From Myxococcales bacterium (GTDB lineage Bacteria > Myxococcota > Myxococcia > Myxococcales > 40CM-4-68-19), in assembly GCA_020201435.1 (NCBI GenBank), contig JAIVGS010000194.1:1-33112 (forward strand): DNA of 33,112 bases. The letters are read 5' to 3'. The notes below the pieces were generated by a model, which had not been told where the DNA came from, searched no databases, and saw only the letters and a list, made by a program, of their open reading frames with translations. Below are positions 16,279-24,372 of this stretch, piece by piece; the stretch's first letter is position 1, and each line of letters starts with the position of its first letter. A program made the translations under genes and the position numbers.

Positions 16279-17843
16279 AGGGACATGAAGAAGGCTGGAC
16301 CGGCGGCCACAACCCGTGGACGGTCGCGCTCGTCGTCACCATGGCGACGTTCATGGAGGTGCTCGACACCACCATCGTCAACGTCTCGCTGCCGCACATC
16401 GCCGGAAACCTCTCGGTCACCGAGGAGCAGGCGACCTGGGTCCTGACCTCCTACCTGGTCTCGAACGCGATCGTGCTGCCGATCAGCGGCTGGCTCGCGA
16501 CGCGGATCGGCAGGAAGCGCTTCTACATGAGCTGCGTGGCGATCTTCACGCTCAGCTCGTTCCTCTGCGGAATCGCGCCCAATCTCGGGCTCCTGATCTT
16601 CTTCCGCATCGTCCAGGGCATGGGCGGCGGCGGCCTGGGGCCCAGCGAGCAGGCGATCCTCGCCGACACGTTCCCGGTCCGGAAGCGCGGCATGGCCTTC
16701 GCCGTCTACGGGATGGCGGTGGTGCTCGCGCCGGCGATCGGGCCGACCCTGGGCGGCTTCATCACCGATCACTACTCCTGGCGCTGGGTCTTCTTCATCA
16801 ACGTGCCGGTCGGGATCGCGTCGCTGATGCTCGCCGGACGGATCGTCACCGACCCGCCTTGGCTCGTCGAGGCGAAGGGCAAGGCCGGCCCAATCGACGG
16901 CGTCGGCCTCGGACTGATCGCGGTCGGGCTCGGGGCGCTGCAGTACGTCCTCGACAAGGGCCAGCAGGACGACTGGTTCACCTCGCCGGCGATCGTCGCC
17001 TTCGCCACCGTCGCGGCCGTCGCCCTGGTCACCTTCGTGGTCTGGGAATGGCGGCAGGAGCACCCGGTGGTCGAGGTGAAGCTCTTCCGTAACCCCACGT
17101 TCGCAATCACGAATCTGCTCATGGTCACGCTCGGCATGGCGCTCTACGGCTCGACCGTGCTGCTCCCCCAGTACGTCCAGATCTGGCTCGGCTGGTCGGC
17201 GCAGGACGCCGGCCTCGCGCTCTCGCCAGGCGCGTGCGTCGTGATCCTCCTGCTCCCGATGGTCGGGCGGCTGGTGGGCAAGGTCGACGCGCGCTTCCTG
17301 ATCGCCTTCGGCTTTTCGCTTCTCGCCTGGTCGCTCTGGCACATGGCGTACAGCATCCAGCCGGGGATCGATTTCTCCACCGCGGTGTGGCTGCGCATCT
17401 ACCAGAGCTGCGGCCTCGCGTTCCTGTTCGTGCCGATCAACACCGCGATGTACGCCGGCGTCCCACCCGAGAAGAACAACCAGGTGTCCGGCATCGTCAA
17501 CCTCGCGCGGAACGTCGGCGGCAGCGTCGGGATCGCGTTCGTCGCGACCGAGATCGCGCGGCGATCGCAGCTTCACCAGGCGCGGCTCGCGGCGCACATG
17601 GTGCCGGGACACGAGTTCTACGCGCGCGTGCAGGCGATCTCGATGGCGATGCAGCACGCCGGTATCGGGGCGGCCCGGGCGGCGAAGATGGCGACCGGAG
17701 CGGTCTACGGACAGCTGGTCAAGCAGTCGCAGACGCTCGCCTATCTCGACGTGCTCTGGCTGCTCGCGGTCTTCTCCGCGGTCATGGTCCCGCTCGTCCT
17801 GCTCACGAAAAAACCGAAGCTGGGCGCGGCCATGGCGCACTGA
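16275..17843 (+). CDS. emrB: EmrB/QacA-type MFS exporter (DHA2)
   Basis: 522-residue major facilitator pump of the DHA2 (14-helix) drug:H+ antiporter family, partner of the upstream adaptor. The helix 1 motif LDTTIVNVSLPHIAG (30-44) contains the conserved Asp31, and motif A is GWLATRIGRKR (72-82) between helices 2 and 3. Motif C-like VLAPAIGPTLGG (about 152-163) is in helix 5, the antiporter signature. The translational overlap ATGA with the adaptor gene shows that they form one EmrAB-type unit. No TolC-like channel and no MarR/TetR regulator is adjacent, so the outer-membrane part must come from elsewhere. Typical substrates are hydrophobic drugs or uncouplers; the true substrate is unknown. 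Confidence 0.9.
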   Translation: MKGHEEGWTGGHNPWTVALVVTMATFMEVLDTTIVNVSLPHIAGNLSVTEEQATWVLTSYLVSNAIVLPISGWLATRIGRKRFYMSCVAIFTLSSFLCGIAPNLGLLIFFRIVQGMGGGGLGPSEQAILADTFPVRKRGMAFAVYGMAVVLAPAIGPTLGGFITDHYSWRWVFFINVPVGIASLMLAGRIVTDPPWLVEAKGKAGPIDGVGLGLIAVGLGALQYVLDKGQQDDWFTSPAIVAFATVAAVALVTFVVWEWRQEHPVVEVKLFRNPTFAITNLLMVTLGMALYGSTVLLPQYVQIWLGWSAQDAGLALSPGACVVILLLPMVGRLVGKVDARFLIAFGFSLLAWSLWHMAYSIQPGIDFSTAVWLRIYQSCGLAFLFVPINTAMYAGVPPEKNNQVSGIVNLARNVGGSVGIAFVATEIARRSQLHQARLAAHMVPGHEFYARVQAISMAMQHAGIGAARAAKMATGAVYGQLVKQSQTLAYLDVLWLLAVFSAVMVPLVLLTKKPKLGAAMAH

Positions 17844-17876
17844 GGAATGATTCCACGGAACTCGTGTTCCCCCGCC

Positions 17877-18434
17877 ATGCCCGCATGGTCCTTCGCCTTG
17901 CTGTTCGCAGCCGCGGCGGTTGCGCAGCCTGAGCTGCGTGACGAGCTGTTCGAAATGTTCACCGCCGATCAGGATGCGCGCGACCTGGTGGTGCAGCGCG
18001 ACTTCAAGGACCAGAAGTCGCTCGCGCAGATGAAGGCCCTCGACGCCCGCCACACCGCGCGTTTGAAAGAGGTCGTCGCGAAGTACGGATGGCCGGGCAA
18101 GTCGCTGGTGGGCGAGAAGGCCGCGCACGCGGCGTGGCTGCTCGTCCAGCACGCCGACGCCGACCCCGCGTTTCAGCGGCGCTGCCTCGATCTGATGGAA
18201 AAGTCGCCCGGCGAAGTGAGCGCGAAGGACATCGCCTATCTCACCGATCGCGTCCTGCTCGCCGAGGGCAAGCCCCAGCGCTTCGGGACGCAGTTCCAGA
18301 AGAACGAGGCCGGGCAGTGGGTCCCGAAGACGCTCGAGGATCCCGGGCACGTCGACGATCGCCGCCGCTCGGCCGGGCTCGAGCCGATCGCGGACTACGC
18401 CCGCAAGATGGCCGAAACGTACGACAGGAAGTGA
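17877..18434 (+). CDS. Secreted DUF6624-type protein
   Basis: 185-residue protein with a signal peptide (MPAWSFALLFAAAAVAQ, 1-17). The mature part matches the DUF6624 pattern as I know it: an N-terminal helical region with AQMKALDARHTARLKEVV (50-67), then KYGWPGKSLVGE (69-80), AAWLLVQHADADPAFQRRCL (85-104), and AYLTDRVLLAEGKPQRFGTQF (120-140). The biochemical role of the family is unknown. ATG 17877 is chosen because the signal peptide begins there; ATG 17847 would add ten residues (MIPRNSCSPA) that do not fit one. It follows the MFS pump gene by 33 bases on the same strand and is probably on the same transcript. Its stop is 3 bases from that of the convergent lipoprotein gene. Confidence 0.8.
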   Translation: MPAWSFALLFAAAAVAQPELRDELFEMFTADQDARDLVVQRDFKDQKSLAQMKALDARHTARLKEVVAKYGWPGKSLVGEKAAHAAWLLVQHADADPAFQRRCLDLMEKSPGEVSAKDIAYLTDRVLLAEGKPQRFGTQFQKNEAGQWVPKTLEDPGHVDDRRRSAGLEPIADYARKMAETYDRK

Positions 18435-18437
18435 AGA

Positions 18438-19187
18438 TCAGCCCCGGATGCGGATGTGCAGGAACTCCCCGAACTCAGGGAAATCGGTGTCGCCGAAGTC
18501 GTCGGGGAAGTTGGAGCCCGCGATCATCCGGACGAAGATCGCCATCCCCACCCGGTCGCCGGGTTTGAGCGAGAAGTCGTTCGGATCCCCGCTGTCCAGC
18601 GGATGGGAGAGCTCGTAGACCGTCGTCGCGCCGTCGTTGTGGAACGCCGCCTGACCGTCGTTGGTGCCGCCGAGGTCGACGTCGCGGAAGCCGCAGGTGC
18701 CCGGCCGCCGGCCGGGAGGGCACGGGGGCGCGTTGGTTCGAACGTCGTCGATCAACGGCGGGTCGAAATCGGGGTTCACCACCAAGACGTCGTCTCCGTT
18801 GGCGTACGGAAAGCCGGAGTCGTCGTTGTCGAACTGGACGTCGAAACTGTTGCCGAGGTCGACCGTGCCGCGGGCGAAGCTGAGCGCGACGTACATGTTC
18901 ACGTGATCGTCCATGACGTACAGCGTTCCCGGCGTGGTGCCGCCGCCAGGCAGGTTGACGTCGAAGGTGAACGTCGCCGCGGTGTCCCATTCGCCCGGCG
19001 AGAGCACGCCGTCGATGGTCGCGGTGCCGTGGCCGGCGAGGACCGGATGCGCCGGCGGCGGATCGGCCGGTTGCGCGCTGCTGGCGAGCTCCGGCGAGGC
19101 CGTTCCTGGAGCGAGGCGCGGGCCGGAAACGCGGTCGCAGGACAATGCACCCGAGAGAAAAATCGGGACCAGATACAGTTTTTTCAT
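18438..19187 (-). CDS. Lipoprotein with CBM9/DOMON-like domain
   Basis: 249-residue exported protein. A leader with a Lys pair (MKKLYLVPIFLSGALSC) ends at Cys17, consistent with lipid attachment. After a Pro/Ala-rich linker (20-50) the rest resembles the CBM9/DOMON-like beta-sandwich seen in secreted bacterial proteins: IDGVLSPGEWDTAATFTF (about 58-75), TLYVMDDHVNMYVALSF, then Asp/Asn-rich loops that could bind calcium. Such domains bind sugars, heme or ligands, and no enzyme motif is present. ATG 19187 is preferred over 19220, because a strong GGGGGGAG ribosome site stands just upstream and the signal peptide starts there. A possible promoter lies at 19211-19239. Function beyond ligand binding at the cell surface is unknown. 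Confidence 0.75.
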   Translation of the reverse strand: MKKLYLVPIFLSGALSCDRVSGPRLAPGTASPELASSAQPADPPPAHPVLAGHGTATIDGVLSPGEWDTAATFTFDVNLPGGGTTPGTLYVMDDHVNMYVALSFARGTVDLGNSFDVQFDNDDSGFPYANGDDVLVVNPDFDPPLIDDVRTNAPPCPPGRRPGTCGFRDVDLGGTNDGQAAFHNDGATTVYELSHPLDSGDPNDFSLKPGDRVGMAIFVRMIAGSNFPDDFGDTDFPEFGEFLHIRIRG

Positions 19188-19210
19188 CGCTCCCCCCTGC
19201 TTCGAATCGA

Positions 19211-19239
19211 CCCTTAGCAACCGCGAGAATTGCGGTCAA
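19211..19239 (-). promoter_or_regulatory. Possible sigma70-type promoter of lipoprotein gene
   Basis: On the minus strand TTGACC (19239-19234) is followed after 17 bases by TGC-TAAGGG, an extended -10 (19216-19211). The -10 lies 23 bases before the ATG at 19187. An inverted repeat ACCGC/GCGGT (19220-19224 and 19232-19236) sits between the elements and could be an operator. The -10 hexamer itself is poor. Confidence 0.4.
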
Positions 19240-19320
19240 CCGGGTCACGAAGCACGACGTTCGTCGGATCGGACGCGCAGCGCAACAGTTCTGCAACACG
19301 CCGCGCGTTGACTTCCGCCC

Positions 19321-19354
19321 GCGAAAGGAGCGCTCCTCCCGCGTAAGCTTTCGC
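19321..19354. repeat. Nested inverted repeats in divergent intergenic region
   Basis: AGGAGCGCTCCT (19326-19337) is a perfect 12-bp palindrome. The arms GCGAAAG (19321-19327) and CTTTCGC (19348-19354) form a second inverted repeat around it. The site lies 63-96 bases before the start of the secreted hydrolase gene, in the longest gap of the window (19188-19416). It could be an operator for that gene; apart from this and the promoter above I see nothing else in the gap. Confidence 0.35.
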
Positions 19355-19416
19355 GCTCCAGCCACCCGAGGTCCGATCAATGAACTGAATGCACGTCCTT
19401 CAAGGGGGATGCACAC

Positions 19417-22128
19417 GTGTCCACGTTTCGTCTCGCGCCCGTCCTCGTCGCCGCCACCGCGCTCTTCGCCACCGCCGCCGCGGCCAAGATCACCAAAGTC
19501 CAGATCAACACCCGGGACATCGCTTTCGGGGAGCATGTCGTGGGCGACACGACAGGTCGCGTGATTGGCCAATACGAGCGGATCGTCGGGGTCGCGTTCG
19601 GAGAGGTCGATCCCGCCGATTCGAAGAACGCCGTGATCGTCGACGTCGGCCTCGCCGCCAATCCACTCACCGGGAAGACCGAATATTCGTTCGACTTCTA
19701 CATCCTCAGGCCGCTCGCCAACGGCAACCACAAGATGATGTACGAGCCGCCGAACCGCGGCAACAAGACGTGGACAGCGCTCGGGCGCTTCACCGGCGGC
19801 GGGAACGATCCGGGCGCCGTCTGCACCAAGCCGTGCCCGGACGCGACCGCCAGGATGATCGACAATTCGTTCCTGCTTCAAAGAGGTTACACGCTGGTCT
19901 GGAGCGGGTGGGACAAGGCCGCGGGCCCGGTCCAGGCGAGCACCGCCGGCGCGACCGGCGTCAACTTCCCGATCGCGCACAACCGGGATGGCTCGACCAT
20001 CACCGGTCCCGCGTTCGAGTACATCGTCAACCCCGGGGCGTCGTACACGCTGAACTATCCCGCTGCGACGCTCGACAAGACGGCGGCGACGCTCACCCAC
20101 CGCGTGCACCTCGGGGACCCGCCGGTGGCGCTCGATCCTTCGGCGTGGAACTACAACGCCGGCGGGACGGCGATCACGCTGGTGTCCGGACCGTTCGTCA
20201 GCAATGACGTCTACGAGTTCTCGTACACCGCGAAGGACCCGACGCCGAACGGCCTCGGCTTCGCGGCGGTGCGCGACTTCGTCGCCTGGCTTCGCTACGA
20301 GGCCGACGACGGGCATGGCACGCTCAATCCGCTGGCCGGCGACATCCAGCGGGTCAGCACCGAGATCTCATCGCAACCAGGCCGATTGCTTAATGATTTC
20401 CGGCACTTGGGCTTCAACCAGTCGGAGAAGGGGCAGAAGGTCTTCGACGCGATGATGCAATGGATCGCCGCCGGCGACGGCATCAACATGAACTACCGCT
20501 TTTCGCAGCCGGTGCGGACCGAGCGCAACCGGCAGGATCACCTCTTCATCGAGGGGCGGTTCCCGTTCGCCAACGTCTTGACCACCGACGCGATCACCGG
20601 GCTGACTGACAGCCGTCTCGCCAAATGCACCGCCACTGGCACCTGTCCGGTCTCGGCGGAGATCTACTCGGCCAACGAGTACTGGGTGAAGGCCGCGTCG
20701 CTGCTGCACACGCAGCCGGACGGCAGCGCCGACCTCCCGGACTCGCCGTACGCGCGCGACTACTTCGTCTCCAGCATGCAGCACGGCACCGGCAGCGGCT
20801 CGTCGAAGGGAAACTGCCAGCAGTTCCAGAACCCGCTCAGCTCGTCGCCGGTGCAGCGCGCGCTGTTCCTCGCTCTCGACGCGTGGATCGACGGCGTTCC
20901 GCCGCCGCCGACGCGCGTGCCTCGATTCGCCGACGGCACGCTGGTCGCGCCGCTGCCGCAGTCGGGGATGGGCTTCCCGAGCATCCCGAACGTCACCTAC
21001 GTGGGCCTCAAGACGACGCGCTATCTGTTCGACTACGGGCCGGACTTCTATACGACCGGCATCGCGACCACCAATCCGCCGGTGATCCACGTCGCGGCTG
21101 GCAACCCCCAGGCGACCTACCAGGACAATCCGCTGAACGGGCCGATCTATCCGAGCTTCATCCCCAAGACCGACTCCGACGGGAACGACATCGCCGGCGT
21201 CCGGCTCCCGGACGTGAGCGTGCCGCTCGGGACGTACACCGGCTGGGCGCTGCGCTCGGGCGCGCAGGCGAACGACGGGTGCGAGAGCTCGGGCCAGTTC
21301 ATCCCGTTTGCGCAGACGGAGGACGCGCGCGGGACCGACCCGCGGCCGTCGGTCGCGCAGCGGTACCCGACCTACGACGACTACGTGACCAGGATCGCCG
21401 CCGCGCTCACCGACCTGATCCACCATCGGCTCGAGCTCTGCGAGGACGGCCAGGCCGAGTTCACCCGGCTCAAGACGCCGAGCTCGCTGGCGGCGGGCAA
21501 GTTCAACTTCCTGCCGCCGGCGCAGCCGGCCAATGAAACGAACCCGCCGACGTTCACCTGCCACGACGAGACCGTGCCCACCGCGGTCTGCCACGACGTC
21601 ACGGTCGCGGCGGACTCGTCCTGCCACGCGAGCGCGTCGATCGAGAACGGCTCGTCCGACGCCGACGGCGATTCGGTCACGACCGCGCAGTCGCCAAATG
21701 GGTCGTTTGACCTCGGGGCCACGCCGGCCAGCCTGACCGCGACCGATCCGTGGGGCAACGTATCGAAGACCTGCAACGCGACCGTCCACGTGGTCGACAC
21801 GACCCGCCCCTCGATCGGCTCCGCCAGCGCCTCGCCGGCGGTGCTCTGGCCGCCGAACAAACAGATGGTCCCGGTCTCGATCGTGGCCGTCGCCAGCGAC
21901 AACTGCGACGCGTCGGTCTCGAGCCGCTGCCGGATCACCAGCGTGACCAGCAACGAGGCCGCGGACTTCCAGATCACCTCCGCGATGACCGTCGACCTCC
22001 GCGCCGACCGCTCCGGCGGCGGTAAGGGCCGCGCCTACAACGTCTGGGTCACCTGCACCGACGCCTCCGGCAACGACAGCACGCCGAAGGCGGCGACGGT
22101 CGTCGTCCCGCACGATCAAGGGACCTGA
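19417..22128 (+). CDS. Secreted alpha/beta hydrolase with Ig/HYR-like tail
   Basis: 903-residue secreted protein. Signal peptide 1-22 (APVLVAATALFATAAAA). Residues 24-700 resemble the large 'alpha/beta hydrolase domain-containing' family (Abhydrolase_10-like): GYTLVWSGWD (157-166), a possible nucleophile segment SSQPGRLLNDF (318-328), GFNQSEKGQKVFDAM, then NYRFSQP and HLFIEGRFPFAN. The usual G-F-S-Q-S-G-R elbow is altered to I-S-S-Q-P-G-R, so Ser319 is only a tentative nucleophile. Two beta-sandwich modules follow: a Cys-containing HYR-like one (about 715-800) and one beginning LWPPNKQMVPV, common at the ends of secreted proteins of environmental bacteria. The GTG start at 19417 is chosen for its signal peptide and an AAGGGGG site 8 bases upstream. 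The substrate is unknown. It is convergent with the M3 peptidase gene, 1 base apart. Confidence 0.8.
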   Translation: MSTFRLAPVLVAATALFATAAAAKITKVQINTRDIAFGEHVVGDTTGRVIGQYERIVGVAFGEVDPADSKNAVIVDVGLAANPLTGKTEYSFDFYILRPLANGNHKMMYEPPNRGNKTWTALGRFTGGGNDPGAVCTKPCPDATARMIDNSFLLQRGYTLVWSGWDKAAGPVQASTAGATGVNFPIAHNRDGSTITGPAFEYIVNPGASYTLNYPAATLDKTAATLTHRVHLGDPPVALDPSAWNYNAGGTAITLVSGPFVSNDVYEFSYTAKDPTPNGLGFAAVRDFVAWLRYEADDGHGTLNPLAGDIQRVSTEISSQPGRLLNDFRHLGFNQSEKGQKVFDAMMQWIAAGDGINMNYRFSQPVRTERNRQDHLFIEGRFPFANVLTTDAITGLTDSRLAKCTATGTCPVSAEIYSANEYWVKAASLLHTQPDGSADLPDSPYARDYFVSSMQHGTGSGSSKGNCQQFQNPLSSSPVQRALFLALDAWIDGVPPPPTRVPRFADGTLVAPLPQSGMGFPSIPNVTYVGLKTTRYLFDYGPDFYTTGIATTNPPVIHVAAGNPQATYQDNPLNGPIYPSFIPKTDSDGNDIAGVRLPDVSVPLGTYTGWALRSGAQANDGCESSGQFIPFAQTEDARGTDPRPSVAQRYPTYDDYVTRIAAALTDLIHHRLELCEDGQAEFTRLKTPSSLAAGKFNFLPPAQPANETNPPTFTCHDETVPTAVCHDVTVAADSSCHASASIENGSSDADGDSVTTAQSPNGSFDLGATPASLTATDPWGNVSKTCNATVHVVDTTRPSIGSASASPAVLWPPNKQMVPVSIVAVASDNCDASVSSRCRITSVTSNEAADFQITSAMTVDLRADRSGGGKGRAYNVWVTCTDASGNDSTPKAATVVVPHDQGT

Positions 22129-22129
22129 T

Positions 22130-24280
22130 CTACCGGCCCTGCCCGGGTGACGCGGCGAGCCCGCGCCACTCGAGCAGCGGCTCGATCCGCGGCGGTCCTC
22201 CGTAGAACTTCTCGAACAGCACCCGCGGCTCCTCGGTCCGCGCGCGCGAGAGGATCCGGGCGCGGAACACGTCGCCGTTGGCGCGGGTCATCCCGCCGTG
22301 CTGGTAGAACCACTGGCCGCTGTCTCGCGCCAGCACCTCGCTCCAGATGTACGCGTAGTACGCGGCCGAATAGCCGCTGGAGAAGATGTGCGAGAAGTAC
22401 GCGGTGTGGTAGCGGGGAGGTACGGGTGGGAAGAGCACGCCGTCCTTCTGCAGCGCGCCGTCGTCGAACGACGCCACCGCCGGACCGTCTTTGGGGATCT
22501 CGCTCTCCGGGAGCTGGTGCCAGCTCTGGTCGAGGATCGCCGCCTCGAGGTACTCGCTGGTCTTGAAGCCGGAGTCGAAGTTCTCCGCGCTCTTGACCTT
22601 GTCGAGGAGCGCTTTCGGCATCGGCTCGCCGGTCTGGTAGTGCCGGGCGATGTTCGCCAGCACCTTCGGCTCGCGCGTCCAGGTCTCGTTGAACTGCGAG
22701 GGGAACTCGACCCAGTCGCGCGGCGCGCTCCCCGACAGCAGCGGGTACTTCGCCTTGTTGAACAGCCCGTGCAGCGCGTGGCCGAACTCGTGGAACGCCG
22801 TCGTCACCTCCTCGAAGGTCAGGAGCGTCGGCTGCCCGGCCGGGGGCTTGGGGATGTTCAGGTGGTTCGCCACCACCGGCTTCTCGCCGAACAGGCCCGA
22901 CTGCGGGACGTACGCGTTCATCCACGCGCCGCCCTGCTTGTTGTCGCGCTTGTAGTAGTCGCCGACGAAGATGCCGAGCTGTGACCCGTCGGCGTCGATC
23001 ACGTCCCAGACCCGCACTTCCGGCTGGTAGACCGGGAGGTCGTGGCGCTCCTTGAAGGTGATCCCGTAGAGCTGGTTGGCGGCGTAGAAGACGCCGTCCT
23101 GGATGACGCGGTTGAGCTCGAAGTACGGCTTCACCGCCGCCTCGTCGAAGTCGTAGCGCTGCTTGCGCAGCTTCTGCGCGTAGAACTCCCAGTCCCACGG
23201 CTCCAGCTTCTCTCCCTGCGGCATCAGCGCCTGGAGGTCCTGGGCGTCCTTCTTCGCCTTGGCCAGCGCTGGCGGCGCGAGCTCGCCGAGCATCTTGTTG
23301 ACCGCCTGCGGCGTGCCGGCGGTCTCCTCCTCGAGCGTATAGGCGGCCCAGTTGGCGTCGCCGAAGAGCTTCGCCTTCTCGGCCCGCAGCGCGAGGATCC
23401 GGGCCACCACCGAGGCGTTGTCGGCGTCCCCGCCGACGCCCCGCGAGACCGAGGCCTTGAAGAGCCGTTCGCGAAGGCCGCGGTTGGTGAGGTCGCGCAG
23501 CGGCGGCTGCTGGGTCGTGTTCTGCAGCGTGAGGACGTACTTGCCGGAAAGCTTCCGCGCCTTGGCGGCTTCCGCCGCGGCGCCGATCTGCTCTTTGGAC
23601 AGTCCGTCGAGCTCCTTCTCGTCGTCGACCACGACCGCGTTTTCCTTCGTGGATTTCAGCGTGTTCTGCCGGAATTTCGTCGTCAGCGACGAAAGCTCCT
23701 TGTTGATTTTCTTGAGCTTTTCCTTATCGGCCGGCGACAGCTTCGCGCCCGCCCGCACGAACTGGACCTGGTAGCGCTCGACCAGCTGCCGCGACTCGGG
23801 ATCGAGCCCGAGCTCGCCGCGCTTCTGGTAGAGCGAGTCGACGCGGGCGAAGAGCGCCGGGTCGAGCAGGATCTCGTCGCGGTGCGCCGAGATCCGCGGC
23901 GCCATCTGCGCCTCGATCTTCTGCATCTCCGGATCGGTGTTGGCCGAGCTCAGGTTGTTGAAGACGATCTGCACCCGCCGCAGCAGCCGCCCCGACTTTT
24001 CCAGCGCGACGAACGTGTTCTCGAACGTCGGCTGCGCCGGGCCGTGGGCGATCGCCTGGACCTCCTTGAGCTGCTCGGCCATCCCGGCCTCGAAGGCGGG
24101 CGCGTAGTCCGCGTCGTGGATCTTGTCGAACGGCGGGTAGTGCAGCGAAAGCGGGCTCTCCTCGAAGAACGGATTCGCGCCGGCCGCGGCGGACTGCTCC
24201 GGGGCGGGGGCGGAGGCCGACTTCCGGGTCGATGCGCAGGCGAACAGCGTCAGGCAGACGGCGATCCGAACAGGCGTCAC
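22130..24280 (-). CDS. M3 family metallopeptidase lipoprotein (Dcp-like)
   Basis: 716-residue zinc oligopeptidase of family M3 (peptidyl-dipeptidase Dcp/oligopeptidase A group), here with an export signal. The N-terminus VTPVRIAVCLTLFAC ends in a lipobox (LFAC), so it is probably anchored in the envelope. The helical N-terminal half spans about 40-400. The catalytic site is FHEFGHALHG (HExxH near residue 493), and the third ligand is the Glu of WVEFPSQF about 28 residues later. The substrate-side YHTAYFSHIFSSGYSAAYYAY is also family-like. It likely trims short peptides in the periplasm or outside the cell. The GTG at 24280 is chosen because GGAGGAG stands directly upstream and the signal peptide starts there; the frame remains open to an ATG at 24322, but that part is not signal-like. 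Confidence 0.9.
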   Translation of the reverse strand: MTPVRIAVCLTLFACASTRKSASAPAPEQSAAAGANPFFEESPLSLHYPPFDKIHDADYAPAFEAGMAEQLKEVQAIAHGPAQPTFENTFVALEKSGRLLRRVQIVFNNLSSANTDPEMQKIEAQMAPRISAHRDEILLDPALFARVDSLYQKRGELGLDPESRQLVERYQVQFVRAGAKLSPADKEKLKKINKELSSLTTKFRQNTLKSTKENAVVVDDEKELDGLSKEQIGAAAEAAKARKLSGKYVLTLQNTTQQPPLRDLTNRGLRERLFKASVSRGVGGDADNASVVARILALRAEKAKLFGDANWAAYTLEEETAGTPQAVNKMLGELAPPALAKAKKDAQDLQALMPQGEKLEPWDWEFYAQKLRKQRYDFDEAAVKPYFELNRVIQDGVFYAANQLYGITFKERHDLPVYQPEVRVWDVIDADGSQLGIFVGDYYKRDNKQGGAWMNAYVPQSGLFGEKPVVANHLNIPKPPAGQPTLLTFEEVTTAFHEFGHALHGLFNKAKYPLLSGSAPRDWVEFPSQFNETWTREPKVLANIARHYQTGEPMPKALLDKVKSAENFDSGFKTSEYLEAAILDQSWHQLPESEIPKDGPAVASFDDGALQKDGVLFPPVPPRYHTAYFSHIFSSGYSAAYYAYIWSEVLARDSGQWFYQHGGMTRANGDVFRARILSRARTEEPRVLFEKFYGGPPRIEPLLEWRGLAASPGQGR

Positions 24281-24302
24281 GGGCTCCTCCGGGGGAGGGG
24301 GC

Positions 24303-24332
24303 CTACTAGCAGCGACGCGCACCCGATTTCAA
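24303..24332 (-). promoter_or_regulatory. Possible promoter of M3 peptidase gene
   Basis: On the minus strand TTGAAA (24332-24327), an 18-base spacer and TGC-TAGTAG, an extended -10 (24308-24303), stand 23 bases before the GTG start. The layout is the same as that of the possible lipoprotein-gene promoter at 19211-19239, including the TGCTA element. Confidence 0.4.
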
Positions 24333-24372
24333 GCGCAAACGATCGGAAGATCAGTAGGATGGCGGGCGGCCG

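Noticed and set aside
17847-17876. Upstream ATG for the DUF6624 protein
   Set aside because: It adds a polar, Cys/Pro-containing prefix before a good signal peptide; the second ATG fits better.
19308-19313. TTGACT as -35 of the secreted hydrolase gene
   Set aside because: No reasonable -10 follows at 16-18 bases (CGCTCC).
20410-20440. GFNQSEKG taken as the nucleophile elbow of the secreted hydrolase
   Set aside because: It fits better the later G-F-N-x-x-x-x-G-x-x-V-F-D family stretch; the elbow position is the preceding SSQPGR segment.
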